A stretch of DNA of 64,000 nt from Pachyseris speciosa (lineage: Eukaryota; Cnidaria; Anthozoa; Scleractinia; Pachyseridae). The stretch spans positions 375,001 to 439,000 of the forward strand of contig JAEMWC010000556.1 in assembly GCA_016490735.1 (NCBI GenBank). Direction: 5' to 3'. A program made the position numbers and the translations under genes. The notes under the pieces are model-generated. The model was not told the origin of the DNA. It ran no database searches and saw only the letters and a program-made list of their open reading frames with translations. Shown here piece after piece: positions 1 to 12,750 of this stretch. Each line of letters starts with the position of its first letter. Position 1 is the first letter of the stretch.

Positions 1-3000
1 TCGGGCGGAGCCTCCCGTGTAGGCCATTATAGGGAATATCCCCCCGGGTTTCGTTAGTAGATTCTGGACTAATTTCAACAGGGAACATGTTCAGTTATAG
101 CAACGTAGGTAATCACATTAGTGTTTTAAGATGACACGGCCATCAATAATGAGATTGCCGGCTTATAAAGGTTGTTTTTCACGGTCGGCTGTTAAACGGC
201 GTGTACTTTATTGTCTCTATATTTTTATCCCTGTTTGTTTGTTTGCCTTGCATGGAAGCTATTCTTAGAAACGTACTAGCAAAAACTGCCGCGCCGCGGG
301 TAAACCCCTGAGAGCCTTGAATAAAACTCGGTGCGGATGCAGGCATACCTTTAAGGGTGATACGAATTGATAAAACTATTCAGAAAGGCAAAACAATTGC
401 TTGACTAAATTGACGATGTGGTGACCGTCACTTTTGGGTCAGTAGTTTTTCCGGATGGCCTCATGAACAAAATTAAAAAAATGCTACATTTATACGTGGC
501 GTGGGGTGCAAATCTTTAAACTCAAGTTTATTAAAAACTGAGAAAGAATAGCGGATTAGTGCGGCCGTGTTTTGTTCCATTGAAATTGCCTTCCTTAGTC
601 TCGCCACCCACAACGAATTCAATCGTGACAGATATATCGTTTCTTAAGAGCAATTCATTACAGGAACGGCTGCAACGTCTGTGTTAGCGCGTTATAAAGC
701 TTAAAGAAAAGAGACCTGCACTTCGTCAGTTCCGAAGGTGTTGAGAGAGGTATGAGTCCAATAATAGCGAAAGAAACGTCGTCTTAAGCAGAACCTAAGT
801 TTACTGAGTGCCGGACAAATGAAAGCAGCAAAAACAAAAAAACTAAGCTTTTTAATTAAACGGTTCGTGTGGCCGAAAAGGTTGTAAGCTTTTCTTTAGA
901 AATTTAGAGAAACAAACTGGCTTAGATAATAGTTGAAACATATGGTTAACGAAAAAAAAGTGACAAATACGCAGGTTTTTTTGGGGGGGGGGGGTAATGT
1001 TTAAACCATGAACTGGGAATCAATGAGAATTTATTTAACGCTACAACTACCAACCGATCTTTTATCCGTACTTGGATTTGAAGGACACTGCCTGATCAAA
1101 ATTGAACCTAAAGCTTGGTTCATCGAGCTACATCAGTCCTCTTTCGACATCATTCAGTTGTCTTACGCTTTATTTTCACAATGTATGGCCTCTACAAAAG
1201 CGACCTTGACTAATGATCTCAGTCCGGCGGTAAAGTTATACACACCCGGGTTAGCACACGTATTTGGTTACTTAGCCACGCCAAAACGTCTGATGGATTT
1301 CTGCGCAAATGATTTTCTTTTATCATTAATAAATTTCTACCTATATTTAAATAGTTTAGAGAACTTTATCTCTAACGAGCACAATGTAACCCAATTGCCA
1401 AGACAACAGTGTCCACGAACATTACTGACGAACAATTGTTTTAAAGGATTTTGGTGATGAGTGCATATTTCTTCGCGAATCTGTTCACGCTATAGTGTTT
1501 CTGGACCTTGTCTTTGGTTAGCAAATTAATCACAAAATATATGTGCATTTTATCTTACACTACTCAAGCAAAGGATATACCCACAGTACCTATACATGCG
1601 GGGATAACTTTATGCCAAAGTTTGTCTAGACAGTAACAATCAGAGTATACTTCATCTGATAAATCAGCTCTTTAACAATAATGAAAATGTTTTGGCAGAT
1701 TTAGATTTGAAATTTTACTTTTATGATTAGGTCTGAGAAAATTTGTGACGAGTTAACATGATGCGCGCGCTATCAATTTTTAACACTTTGTTTGCGCCCC
1801 TCTCGATTACCAGACATGTGGTAGCTTGTACTTCCACAGTTCAAGAATCGAGTTATAGAGCAGGGTAACTCTGTCTCGTTGTCTTCAAGGAAATATTTTT
1901 ATTAAAATCAGTAGGTCTTTTTAGTTAATCACCGCGCTGAAGTAAATTCCTTAAACAAAGAGGTTTCACGATGGCTCATGAATTTGTCCTTGGCTGATTC
2001 GCCGGTTGAAAAAAAAAAAGGATCACGCCGCCATTATTAAGTTGAGGCCTAGAGTTCGTAAAATGTACGATTCAGGAACCGTAACGACACGGGTGCAGGA
2101 TGTATATTGGCTGTTTCAAACGGATCATTAGTTCCTTAATTGCTCGAGTTTCTCTCTGAAACGACCCCTTTTATTCAACACAAGAACTGCAACTCGGCTA
2201 ACGAACGAGATTGTTTGCTTCCAGTAATACTAAGTCATGGGCCGCCGCGCCAAAGGCGGGTAGACTGCTGATTTTACACTTTTTTGGCCACCAATTTTAC
2301 AAAGCTTCAATATGTAATGCTAGAGAGTGAAGACAAATGAACGTTTATACAATATTAAGGGAGGCTTTCCAAGCGTATACAAAAATCCCTTTGTTGTTAG
2401 TTGCTTTTGAAGCGAAGCACGAGCGTTCTGGTATGAATTAAATTTCTCAGTATCTCGTCCTATGTTACCCTCTTAAATTACAACTCTAGGGCTAAAGATT
2501 TAGGTTTAATCTTTCACTAGTATGGAAGTAACTTTAAATACGAACTCCACAAAGATTCCTTACATGTGCTGAAAATGGAAGATTCAATCCAAAACTGCTT
2601 CATTTACTGCCGCAGACACACGCTCTTACATCTAAACTATAAGCGTAGGTCTGATACGCAGAACAACACCAACATAGCGATATTTCTCATATTGATTAGA
2701 AACCAGCTCCAAGTGAATTATCTAGGGAAAGCATTTAATTCATGGGTAAAACACCCCCATGGAATTCTTCGGAAGGCATTCGTTTGTTTATTTTTCTTTC
2801 TGATTAAGCTCTAATATTAAAAATGCATCGTGTTTTGTCAGTTGTTGTTCTGTGTATCGCGCCAGAAAGTGCTAATTTTAGCCAACCAAAAAACAAAAAC
2901 TTTCAAAGGCAAACCATTATTCCCTCAATCCGACATTTAAAAATGTCTTTACAAATCGGAGGTTGTTTAGTGAAACACGAGAACTGAGAAATAATTTTCT

Positions 3001-3577
3001 GTAACATTGAGAAATTTACTTGAAACCGTCCAATTCAATAGACACAGATACATTTATTCCACGCGGAAGAATAAAGTAGATTACAACGATTTTCGTTCCT
3101 TTTTTCATGTTAAATTTGCGCGAAGAGGTCTTTCAAAGGAAAATGTTAAGGGAGCGATTTTTTGTACGACGCGCGCACGCGTGGATGACACGACGCCAGC
3201 ACGCGCGTTGGATTTTATGACGTACAAAGCACAAACCTCGATTATTGACTTTATGTCGCTCTTGGGAGCCAATGCATATTATTGTCTTCTCTTTGTCAAG
3301 GTCGAACACCAACGTCACGCAATGGATTTCTCGTCTGCACTGGCGCCAGAAGATGTTCAGCTGATACAAAAACCTGCCTGCTTTACAGAAGTAGAATGTT
3401 ACAGCGCTTACGATAGACGTCAAAGGCAAGGGAGCGTTTTTAATTGGGGATATCTACTCCAGTGCACTGAGATAATTTCCCTGTGTTTGCTGTGGGAGAT
3501 AAACTTCTGGTATTCCTGGAGGGCGGTCTTTCGAAATGAACTCAAAGCTCATGACGAGGGGACTCAGTGTGTCGCAC

Positions 3578-3616
<39 letters not shown>

Positions 3617-4230
3617 ACACACACAGTCGCAATGAGACCTGATTCTGTGTTTTAACTCATCTATTTTGGAAACCATTTTCTGGTGCCTTCGCGCGTCAGA
3701 CGTTTCCGAGGAATGCATCTGTTATTTTGGCCGCCCAGGTCCTCGCCACGCCAAACAAACAATAGCGCTCGCAGTGTCAATCCCCATTTCCGTCAGTCTG
3801 TCGCAATATAATGATCGCCACCGAGATTGCTAAGCAATAGGGAGTGTGTAGAACGCCAAGTGGGAAGGAAGACCAATTTCATCTACCCAATACCCAGATG
3901 TTCTCATAGGTGTCAAGCTCTTTTCAGATCGCTTGCTGCGAGAAAAATTGTTTGAATACAATTTTTATTGAGACAGCCGCAAAGATTGAAAGCGCGCCGT
4001 GGGGTGCCTTTGGCGGTGGGGGCAAAAATACTATGTGATGAATGAGACACCTAGAGAGACGACATAGAGCATGCGTGAGCTTACCGTCGTAATGAACACG
4101 CAGGACGCAAATGAAAACATTTCAGAGCGGTGTGCGCGCGTCCACGGAACAGACCTAATTATTCTCTGTCTTCAAAAATCACGGCTCCACTTGGTGAAGG
4201 GCCCGCGGACGTTTGAAAATCTTTCTAGAG
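1..4230. other. Intergenic region upstream of Zic, no gene recognised
   Basis: I see no open frame with recognisable protein features here. Frames of up to about 210 codons exist (1008-1457, 3007-3642) but show low-complexity or random composition and no splice-linked partners. The stretch contains a G run near 983-994 and a 37-nt A run at 3579-3615 followed by a short CA repeat. The last few hundred bases before 4231 should hold the Zic promoter and 5' UTR, but I could not place a TATA box or transcription start with any confidence. Confidence 0.5.
3579..3627. repeat. Poly-A tract followed by (CA)n
   Basis: An uninterrupted run of 37 A at 3579-3615 continues into a CACACA run. It has no LINE or SINE body attached that I can recognise, so it may be a simple slippage tract or the eroded tail of a retroposed copy. 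Confidence 0.7.
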
Positions 4231-5616
4231 ATGGGGAGTGAGGAGGCGATCCATTTTCGGCCGTCGATAGTCGTCAAAGCTGAACCTCTCGAAAATCCAC
4301 CCGCATTCGATTACACCAGTCTGTCTCAGGCCGAGTCTAGAGTTGTGTTTCGAAATTATTATGAGGTACACACCGATGGCAATATTATGGAGCGAACGAG
4401 CTCCGTGGAGTCGCTACTCAGCCATAGCAGCGGCGAAGACAACATGAGTTCGCGTTCTCCGGACAATGAAGTGGGAGCCGTAAATCCAACTCCACGCGAA
4501 GAACTGAAGAGCGAATATTTTTCGTTCCCAGCCTATCGCGCAGATTGGAAAACAAGCGCGTCGGGTCCCGGCGAGGATTCTGAAGAGGATGAACAAGAAG
4601 AAGGAAGGGCTCGGGAGGATGACAGTACGGCGGAGAATGCCAGAAAATCGCCGCCCGATGATAGAAGTGTTTTTCAATACTTCTCAACAGCCACTGTGCC
4701 ACACGAGCAAAATTCAAATTCTAAAGGGACTGCGAGTCGAAGCCAACAAAACATTGTCATCCCTGGTGTACCCTCTAACACACACAACGGCATAAACATC
4801 GTTTTTCAGAAACACTGCAAGCTCAATATGGATACAGCTGGGAAACTGTACGGCGGAGAAACCTATTCACCGAGCGAGGGTTATCTTGCGCGCGTGGAGA
4901 GATTCGCGGCAGACTTGCCACCGTCTCTCGTTTACGCCACGCGAAGCGAGCCTCAGATTTCGAGCTGCTTTCGCGGGTCCCAAGACGCTGAAGATTCTTG
5001 TCTGTCGAGTTACGAAGCGAAAAGCCCATCTGCTCGATCACCTGTGTTAATTTGCCAGTGGATTCAATTGGAGAAGATGGTAAATCATGTGTGCGGGATG
5101 GGGTTTTATAGAATCGAGGATCTAGTGACGCATATTACGGACGTTCATCTGGTTTCCGCCACGCCTGTGGGGTTCGTGTGTTGTTGGAAAGAGTGCATGA
5201 GAAACGGAATGCCTTTCAAAGCGAAGTACAAACTCATTAACCATATAAGAGTACACACAGGGGAAAAGCCTTTCACCTGCAACCAGCCTGGCTGCAGAAA
5301 GAGTTTTGCGCGCGCGGAGAATTTAAAAATTCACGTTCGCACTCATACAGGAGAAAGACCCTTTGCTTGTGAATTCAAAGGCTGCGATAAACGCTTTGCG
5401 AATTCCAGTGATCGTCGAAAACACATTCATGTCCATACTCTGGAAAAGCCGTACCGTTGCAAGTACGTCGGTTGCGACAAAAGTTATACACATCCGAGTT
5501 CTTTGAGGAAACACATGAAAGTTCATGGTTTACGTTCTGAGGAACATTTCAAGGTCGTTCATGGGCTTGCCTTAGGCAGCCCTCCTCCGATTTATCGGCA
5601 GAGAACCGACATATAA
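4231..5616 (+). CDS. Zic: Zic-family C2H2 zinc-finger transcription factor (intronless)
   Basis: This encodes a 461-residue nuclear DNA-binding protein. Five C2H2 fingers occupy about residues 275-431. The first two form the tandem CW-C-H-H type typical of Zic/Gli/Glis proteins: finger 1 is atypical, with 12 residues between its cysteines, and finger 2 carries CCWKEC. Fingers 2-5 match Zic closely, with the characteristic stretches [40 protein letters not shown] and [15 protein letters not shown]. The N-terminal half is acidic and low-complexity (an [10 protein letters not shown] stretch), and I see no clear ZOC motif. Zic proteins act in neural, mesodermal and cnidocyte/ectodermal patterning. 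The start is the first ATG of the frame (4231); the frame is open upstream only to a TTG at 4213. No intron is needed, unlike most bilaterian Zic genes as I know them. The Zic assignment is firm; orthology to a particular paralog is not. Confidence 0.93.
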   Translation: MGSEEAIHFRPSIVVKAEPLENPPAFDYTSLSQAESRVVFRNYYEVHTDGNIMERTSSVESLLSHSSGEDNMSSRSPDNEVGAVNPTPREELKSEYFSFPAYRADWKTSASGPGEDSEEDEQEEGRAREDDSTAENARKSPPDDRSVFQYFSTATVPHEQNSNSKGTASRSQQNIVIPGVPSNTHNGINIVFQKHCKLNMDTAGKLYGGETYSPSEGYLARVERFAADLPPSLVYATRSEPQISSCFRGSQDAEDSCLSSYEAKSPSARSPVLICQWIQLEKMVNHVCGMGFYRIEDLVTHITDVHLVSATPVGFVCCWKECMRNGMPFKAKYKLINHIRVHTGEKPFTCNQPGCRKSFARAENLKIHVRTHTGERPFACEFKGCDKRFANSSDRRKHIHVHTLEKPYRCKYVGCDKSYTHPSSLRKHMKVHGLRSEEHFKVVHGLALGSPPPIYRQRTDI

Positions 5617-8600
5617 ACGACGCTAGGTTTTATATGAACAATTGCATACCATCTCAATGAAACGCGAGTTATCTTTATTTTGATTTCATTATTCTTTTCT
5701 CGAAGTGCGTCAGTGGTTAAACACAGATTTCATTCAATTTTGAGATGAAATGTTGAGACATGGAAATTTAGCCATGTAATGGGAAAAATTCAAAACACAA
5801 TCATTTGTTTACGTCCTCTTGGCGCAGTGGCAATGTAAACTCGCGAAGTCGAAATTTTGTGCTTGTACACGCGACATGAAATTTAGAAATTCAGTTTTTC
5901 ACTCCTGTTTTTCCATGGCAAACTTTGCAAACATTGTTTTCTTCTACACTGTTTGTGTTTTCGTTGATCTATCGCATTTAAATTTTGAAGAGCCGAAATG
6001 TTCTTGAGACGAAATTTTAACTTAAAGCAACACGTGTTTAAAATTTTTGCTTTCCTTTTATCTAATAAAAGCCAGTTAAAATATAAACACTTCTCGTCAG
6101 TTCGAGGGGGAACTCAGGAAAAAAATTGCCAAAGAGCAAGTAGCTTGGTAAAGTGTATTTAATGAAATACTCTTTTCCTTGTCCTTCATTTTATAGAGAA
6201 AACTAAGAACTCTGAATTCGTTTTATTATTTAGAATTTTAGGGTGTTATGGTGACGGCCAGTCTACTGTTTTTGCTTTATCAACGTACAGTACATTTAAA
6301 ACGACAAAGCCAGTCGACCAGTGTAGCAGTTTCATGATTTAACAAGAAAATACTGTCTTTTCTCTAGGTTTAGGATACATTAAATAAAGTCAACTCGGAA
6401 TGGAATATATTTTGTTTTCTTTGTGAACTTCTGTTCTGCTACTAACTATATTTCTAGATAAGAGGAGACGAGTAGAGAGGAGTATTCGAAGCCAATTGAA
6501 ATAGGCTAACAACCAACTCGACAATTAAGTGCACGAAACAGTTATAAGTTGTTTCCATTTCAATGAATGTTGCTATCATTTATCGATACTTCTGAGATTC
6601 TAGAGTAACGTTTAAAGCCTTCCTTAAGTTTTAAGGCAGGATGAATCCTAAGATATATGCCTTTTTATGATCGAAAAATGAAGGAAAACTTTACACAGGT
6701 TTTCAAGGCATACTCGCTGATGACTTAAATTTCAACATTCAACTATTTCAACCCGTCAAATGGTTTAAATTATCTCTAAAATATTTTAAACCTTACAGAG
6801 CGTTGCCACAGTCCAGACTATCCAGGAAAATATTAAAATAGGAAAACAAAACCCGGCTTCTCGTTCATGGTATAACCATTTCGTCGGCGAAGCATGAGGG
6901 TTCGTTTCGCTGTAACATAATGTGGATTGTATTTAGTTTAAGGAGCTGGCATTTCATCGTTGCTAAATACTGATCGTTTTTGCGTTAACCTAAAGAAATT
7001 GTTTTTCTCGAGCTGCAAGTGACCTCTGGCGCTGGGCCAGTTTCAGTGCAATGCAGTTCCTTTCGAGTGTTGCTATATCAGCCACATTGCCCAAGTTATT
7101 GGATGGGGTCATCTTTCGATGGCCATTAGCGGAACACAAATTTGAGGCACACAATGTTACGCGCCCAAATAGGAAAGACCGTATGAGTGGGTAAATTGGG
7201 AAAACATTAGGTTTTTCATTGAGGTACGGTTTTGCTCGCTTTCTCAGTCGATTTGAAACTAGTTCTTTACATCATGTGATCACCCTCCAGTGTTAACAGG
7301 AAAAAATTTCTCTGGTGGTGAACAAACGTCGATTCAAAATGGAAAGAATTAGGATTTGTTTTGCTGCAAAATATTTCGCCTCTCGATGTCTTGCGCGACT
7401 CCAGTCAGGCAGTCCTTGTCCACGCAAGCCATCGCGCGACACGCGAGTCGACTGCCACCATACACACGCAAATTACTTCACCAATGGGGGTAGAATTTAT
7501 GGGAATACGATATCATTTCCGGGCTTCACCGCCTACCTAAAGCGCGACGTGCAACCTTTGTATTTTGCCAAGGCGCAGAGATTTCGTGATAATTTCATCG
7601 GCAGCGGGTCGCCGCCAAAGGCCTTTTCAGCCGCAAATTGCCTCGAAACGGGCAGCTTACGCACTGCGAACACGATAGGGCCATCGAAAACCTCGCCTCC
7701 CGCTCTGAGAGATATTGCGTTTTGTTTACAGCTAGCCTTGAGAATAAATTAGCGCCCCGGGAGGCAAACTGTCAACTGCTGAGCTTACAGTCAACACTGG
7801 GTTATTAATTTGGCGGGAGGTGTTTCTCGCGAGCCAATCAAATCGCCGCGTTTCGACCCTTCGGAAGTGGTCTTTGCGATCGTCTTACGTTTGAAAAAAT
7901 ACACACGTTCTTTGCCACTTCGGTCCGTTGTTAGGCATATCGAATGTGTCAAGGATAATTTTTCGGCTTTGACAGCAGTGATTGTTCGAGGAAACGACAA
8001 ACGTCCAAATATTGGAAATTTCACAACTTCCTGACACGGTCGACCACCTAGGAAGAGGCACGCATAAACTGCATCGTGTGTTTTGTTTTGATGAGCAGGT
8101 TGTACAACGCACTTCACGTCTCTCTGAACCTGTTTTGAACTCTTTCTACCTTTTTTTCTGCTCTCGTTCTCAAGAAATATGCCTTCAATACGTGTGAGAA
8201 ACAATACCTCAACGGGTGCTTGAATTGTTTGAGGCCATAGATTTTGTCCTTGTACGTAGCTTCGCTCGTAAGAAAAAAAAATATTTCGGATAACTGAGCA
8301 GGTACGGACTATACTCAGTACTGATTTTCCCGTCGGGCACACTCTTTCTTTGTGTTTTATTATTCTGAAAGCAAGAGAGTGATTTTCTTTCTGTTTTTAC
8401 TGAAGTAATATTTTGACAAGTTGAACAAAACGATGGTAATGCAAATTTAAACGCAAAATATGAAAACAAAAATGGTCCGAAAAGGAGAGGAAAATATTTA
8501 TTATGTTTAATGGATCGGAGATCTCAGTGGGTTGATTCTCAATTCGGAAAGAGGCAAAAACGGGAAAAAATAACTTTCTTTGAGATTTTGTGTTTTCCAG

Positions 8601-9300
8601 TTCATTTACTTTAATTCATTTCGATAACTACCATAAAAACATTACTCTTCCGCACACCGGGGCATCTAGTTGACAAAAGAGTTATCGCTTCTCCTTCAAA
8701 GGAGACTTATCGCTGTGTTATCGCTACTGTCTTTCCTCCAAAAAAAAACTGTTTATGTTCTCAATTTTGAGAAGCTCGGTTTGAAGGCATTTTTGAAGCG
8801 TACCGTCGAAGGTGTTGAAATTAATGACCGTTTATTGAAAAATAAGACTAATTGAAAAATATTACAATGAACTACTGAGGCTTATGATTTGCCGGACGTT
8901 GAATATAGGAAACATTGCTTCAAGCGCATGGTATATCTCGTGACATTTTGGAAAGATAGAAAATCAAGCAAATTCACGGAAGTACGGCTTACGCCGGTTT
9001 GCCAATCCGGAATATTATAGCTTTATCATGCAAGTAAGAAAAATTTCCTCAGCAAGACCATCGGACGCTGCAGTTTCTTTTTCTCAAAAAATTTTACGGA
9101 TTGTTTTCAAAAATTACAATAAAGCAGGCAATGGATCAAAACACGTGTCAACTGAATGTTCGCCAGAATTTTGAATAAGCACTGTTTTCAATTTCTCTTG
9201 GGACTTACAATCGTCCCGAGAGAATTGACAACAGTCGTTATGTAAAATTTTGGGAGATAAACAAAGTGCATTATGGGAGATGTGGAAGTGGCGAATTAAA
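5617..9300. other. Intergenic region downstream of Zic
   Basis: This should contain the Zic 3' UTR; AATAAA-type signals occur at about 6064 and 6385. Open frames at 7315-7752 (+) and 7791-8342 (-) have no recognisable domain. The segment around 7.38-7.9 kb is visibly richer in CpG than its surroundings and holds a promoter-like motif cluster that is listed separately. Confidence 0.5.
7809..7838. promoter_or_regulatory. Promoter-like motif cluster (E2F-like, TCTCGCGAG, CCAAT)
   Basis: Within 30 bp there is TTTGGCGGGA (E2F-like, 7809-7818), the palindromic TCTCGCGAG (7825-7833) and an abutting CCAAT box (7834-7838), in a CpG-richer island. These are core-promoter elements of housekeeping genes in vertebrates. 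No coding exon is recognised nearby on either strand, so the cluster could serve an unannotated transcript, a distant first exon, or nothing. Confidence 0.3.
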
Positions 9301-9327
9301 AGGCCGAGAAATGGAGATTTCCAGATG

Positions 9328-9380
9328 TGGGAGAGGGGAGAGGGGAGAGGGGAGAGGGGAGAGGGGAGAGGGGAGAGGGG
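9328..9380 (+). repeat. Simple repeat (GGGGAGA)n
   Basis: About seven head-to-tail copies of the heptamer GGGGAGA, ending in a G-rich stretch. It is strongly purine-asymmetric and capable of G-quadruplex or triplex structure. Confidence 0.9.
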
Positions 9381-9930
9381 GTGGAGCTTTTATTCAGCAG
9401 GCTAGGTGGGGGAAGGGGCTTAGTGTTACGTGCAAAAACCAGGCACAGTCAGAAACCTCGACGCAGTTTATTTTTCCCGGGGAGAGTGGGACAATTCCCT
9501 AACAGTCTCTGGTTACAGTCCTGGTTGATGTATTTATGGGGCGAATAAGCTCATTATGTGATTTATGCGTTAGGGATTTAAAGTAATCTAACTAGACTAG
9601 GTAACGGTGTTTTCCTATCCTGGAGAGTTCAGGAGGTGCGTGAACTGGCATCACACAGTGAAACGCGAAACTCCGAACACCGGTTTGCTTCTAAAGCGTA
9701 TCTTGAGCCCCAGAAGCTGCAGTCTTCGTTTCTTGTTCTTATACTGAAGGAAATGATTGCTACTTCTACAACAGAAGCTGGATTTAAGGAGAATTGGGTA
9801 GGATGGAGTAGAAACCTTGGCAAGTACGCGCACCTGTGTGGAGGAGGGGCAGGGAGGCGGGAGCCCGGGAGAATAGGGGGCGGGAAGAGTACGGGAGGCA
9901 GGCGAGGGGTGAGTGAGAAGCTGGAGATCC

Positions 9931-9988
9931 CAACCTCGTTCCCAGGGCTTTTCTCCGCGGAGAGGAGGGCGGGCGGGAAAAGACCCTG
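9931..9988. repeat. Partial copy of the CAACCTCGTTCCCAGGG MITE family
   Basis: The segment begins CAACCTCGTTCCCAGGG and runs to AGACCCTG. It matches the terminus of the complete element at 10038-10308 but lacks an opposite end. Confidence 0.6.
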
Positions 9989-10037
9989 TCATCGGATGAT
10001 GACGTCACTTGGGGAGTTCCAAAAGGCCGGAAGGCGG

Positions 10038-10308
10038 CAACCTCGTTCCCAGGGTCTCTCTCTCTGCCTCCCTTGTCGTTGAGGAGAAAGACCCTGATTG
10101 CGGCTGGTCACGTGGCTCCCAAAATCTGGGAGCCGTTCAAATTCATTTGCAAGGGAGGGGTGACAGTGCAATTAAGTATTACCATGACAAAACTTACTAC
10201 CCCCGGTGCGGTGAAGATTGTCATCTTAGGCCACGTGACCAGCCGCAACCAGGGTCTTTCTCCTCAACCAAGGGAGGCGGGGAGAGAGATACCCTGGGAA
10301 CGAGGTTG
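10038..10308. mobile_element. Foldback MITE with ~77-bp terminal inverted repeats
   Basis: The left arm starts CAACCTCGTTCCCAGGG and the right arm ends with its reverse complement. About 77 bp at each end are inverted copies, including the inner stretch GGCTGGTCACGTGG. The centre is about 115 bp of unrelated sequence. A short degenerate relative lies at 29002-29056 inside EMC10 and a partial copy at 9931. No coding capacity. I could not define a clear target duplication. Confidence 0.85.
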
Positions 10309-10476
10309 GGAAGACGGGAGACAAATGATTTATCGAGTCTATTGAGGGCAAAAGCAACGCAAAAAAAGTGCCGGAGTAAAAGGTACGGGACCATTTGTGA
10401 ATTAAAATAGAAGTAACACTAGTAACTTCACAAAATGAAAAAAAAATTGTAAAGCGCTAACTATTAAAATATTGTA

Positions 10477-10799
10477 AATTAAAACTGTCAATATTTGAGG
10501 TAAGTCTTAGTTCCAAAGGCGGGGCATTCCATAACGATGGACCTGAATGGGCGAAAACTCGGTCTCTAAGTATAAGCGTGATTTGCACTAACTATTTTAA
10601 AAGTGCTACCTAGTTTGTAATAATTAATGGAAATTTCATTCTGTTCTAAAAGATTTCTTAGAAAGGTGAGGTTTTAAGATGTCTCTTAATTAAAACTGTC
10701 AATATTTGAGGTAAGTCGGTTCCAAAGGCGGGGCATTCCATAACGATGGACCTGAATGGGCGAAAGGAGTCGGTCTCTAAGTAAAGCGTGATTTGCACT
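10477..10799 (+). repeat. Direct duplication of a ~112-bp segment
   Basis: Bases 10477-10589 recur almost unchanged at 10688-10799 (both start AATTAAAACTGTCAATATTT and end near GTGATTTGCACT), separated by about 98 bp. The copies differ by a few 1-4 base indels, which points to a fairly recent local duplication. Confidence 0.85.
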
Positions 10800-11711
10800 T
10801 TGGTTTTGGAGCTTGCAGTTCTCTGGTTATCTGATCGTATGGTATGGCTTTTCGCAACTTTAGGTTCAAGAAGATTTTGCAATGCTTTGAAAACAAGAAG
10901 AAGAATCTTGAATTCCATCTGAAACCGACAGGTAACCAGTGCAATTTAACACACGAACACGACTCCTCCCTCGTGACGCCGGGCTACGCAGTTAATGTTA
11001 TTCATGTTAACATTCATCCCCCGTCCCCCCTTCCCACTCTGCTAACATTTCCCAATATAGATCATGAGTTTATCCACAACTCAAACTACTTCACCGATCG
11101 CGGATTAGGTCAGGTCACAAGAACAATCAGTGACGGATACTTTTTTTTAAGACTTTTTCATTTCATGGAAATAACATAGGCATTTCACGTTCAGAACAAA
11201 ATGGGGACAGCTTTGGATGTAAATATTACTTTTAAGTTCAGAGAAGAAAATATTTGTAAAGCACCTTGGCCTGACTGAAAGGAAAAAGACAGGCCCCCTA
11301 GCATTGCTTGCGGACAGTCAATATGGTCCAACCCGATGTAAACTGTGGGACCATGAGATCACTTTCCTCTGATCTTTAATTATCTCTAGCTTTGGGGTGT
11401 TTAATTCTGATCTTAGTCTTGGGTTATTAAATCTAACTCTTGGAAATAATTTTCTTCCCTCCTAGGCAGCCGTTATTTGGATCGACACGCAGCACTCTTA
11501 ACCAAACAAGGGTCTGTAGGAGTGTTGCGTGACAAGCCAAATTTTTTATCTCTCGAGTGCCTAGCTTTACTCAATCACATATTAACAGAGTAGTCTGTGG
11601 CTAGTTTGAACAACTAGAAATTTCCTTAATTAAGGGATCATGGAAAATAAATAAACAACTAAGACTAGAATGGTTGTAACCTTTAAGATGTCACTAGTAT
11701 CACTGCAAGAA

Positions 11712-11886
11712 ACTACAGTCGGAACTCCATTTGCACCAGCTCTTGTGAGCGACCACTTTTCAAAATACCATTTTTTTTTAGTCAAATCACTCTAATATGG
11801 ACCTCTCGTAAGCGACCACCTCCTTTAGGAACCACTTGTGCTCGATATTTTGAGTGGTCGCTTACGGGATCGGAGGTTCAACTATG
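11712..11886. mobile_element. Short foldback element (GCGACCAC family)
   Basis: The left part contains CAGTCGGAACTCCATTTGC and GAGCGACCAC; the right part contains the inverted GTGGTCGCTTACGGGATCGG and GAGGTTCAACTA. The imperfect inverted arms are about 45 bp, with another GCGACCAC copy between them. It looks like a non-coding DNA-transposon derivative. Confidence 0.6.
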
Positions 11887-11943
11887 TCAACAACTGTAGT
11901 TTCAACTGGGAATATCCCAAACATCGAACCAGCCAAAAGGGTC

Positions 11944-12362
11944 GGGCCCGGGGGGGTACTCCCAGAAAAATTGGGTGGGGGTGTGCGGCCATCTTCCTGA
12001 AACCCTTACCCTATTTCAGACCAAAATCTGCGATTTTCCCTACCCTATTACAGACCTGACCAAAAATTTGATACCCTATTTCAGACCTGTTTCACGTACA
12101 CAGTTGGCGTAAACATAATTAAAAGACAAAAAAAAAAGAAGGGCTTTTGTTGATGGTCTTATCGGCTAAACATGAAGAAGTAGCTTCTTCTAAAAAGCAT
12201 ACCGAATTCAAGACAAGAGTGCACAAACCATACCCTATTTCAGACCAAAACGGTCAAAATTGATACCCTATTTCAGACCAAAACGACTAAAAAACCATAC
12301 CCTTTGGGACCGCACATACCTATATAGCCCATATAAGGCAGTACCCCCTCCCCCCGGGGGGC
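11944..12362. repeat. Interspersed repeat with TACCCTATTTCAGACC subrepeats
   Basis: The element is bounded by a GGGCCCGGGGGGGTACT end and a CCCCCTCCCCCCGGGGGG end, and contains at least four copies of TACCCTATT(T/A)CAGACC. I recognise this sequence type as a frequent non-coding repeat in anthozoans. It lies within 400 bp of the ETNK start codon and may supply part of its upstream region. Confidence 0.7.
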
Positions 12363-12750
12363 GCAACACTATATGCCAAATCCTTCAAGTATCCATATTG
12401 CATTGGCTAGGGGTGCCGCACACGGAGAAATACGCTTTCATGCGTGCTTGCTGTATTAGTAGTCCTCCTCTCCACTCCTCTTCCACTCGAAGACAAGAGA
12501 CCCTTCCAATGGTAGACCAAAATGTGCTATGTTCGTGATCACCAGGCTATATTGATCGCAATGTGCTATTTCGAATACGCACTTGGAAAGACAGTTGAAC
12601 AACTGAGGTCATTCGACTGTCTGGCAAACCGCCGAAAATTTGCACGGGAATGGACTGATAGCCCTGTATAGGTCAGCGGTTCTCCAAATAAGTGGTGAAA
12701 GTACACAATTTTGGAAGCCGATTAAGTCAATACACCCTTTATTTTTCACT

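Noticed and set aside
1008..1457. 149-codon open frame
   Set aside because: No recognisable domain, low codon structure and no neighbouring exons; likely chance in AT-rich DNA.
3007..3642. 211-codon open frame
   Set aside because: It ends in a poly-Lys run encoded by the poly-A tract, opens without a convincing start context, and has no domain or splice partner.
7315..8342. Open frames of 145 (+) and 183 (-) codons around the promoter-like island
   Set aside because: Sequence shows no family resemblance, and frames on both strands overlap in a CpG-richer patch, where open frames arise by chance.
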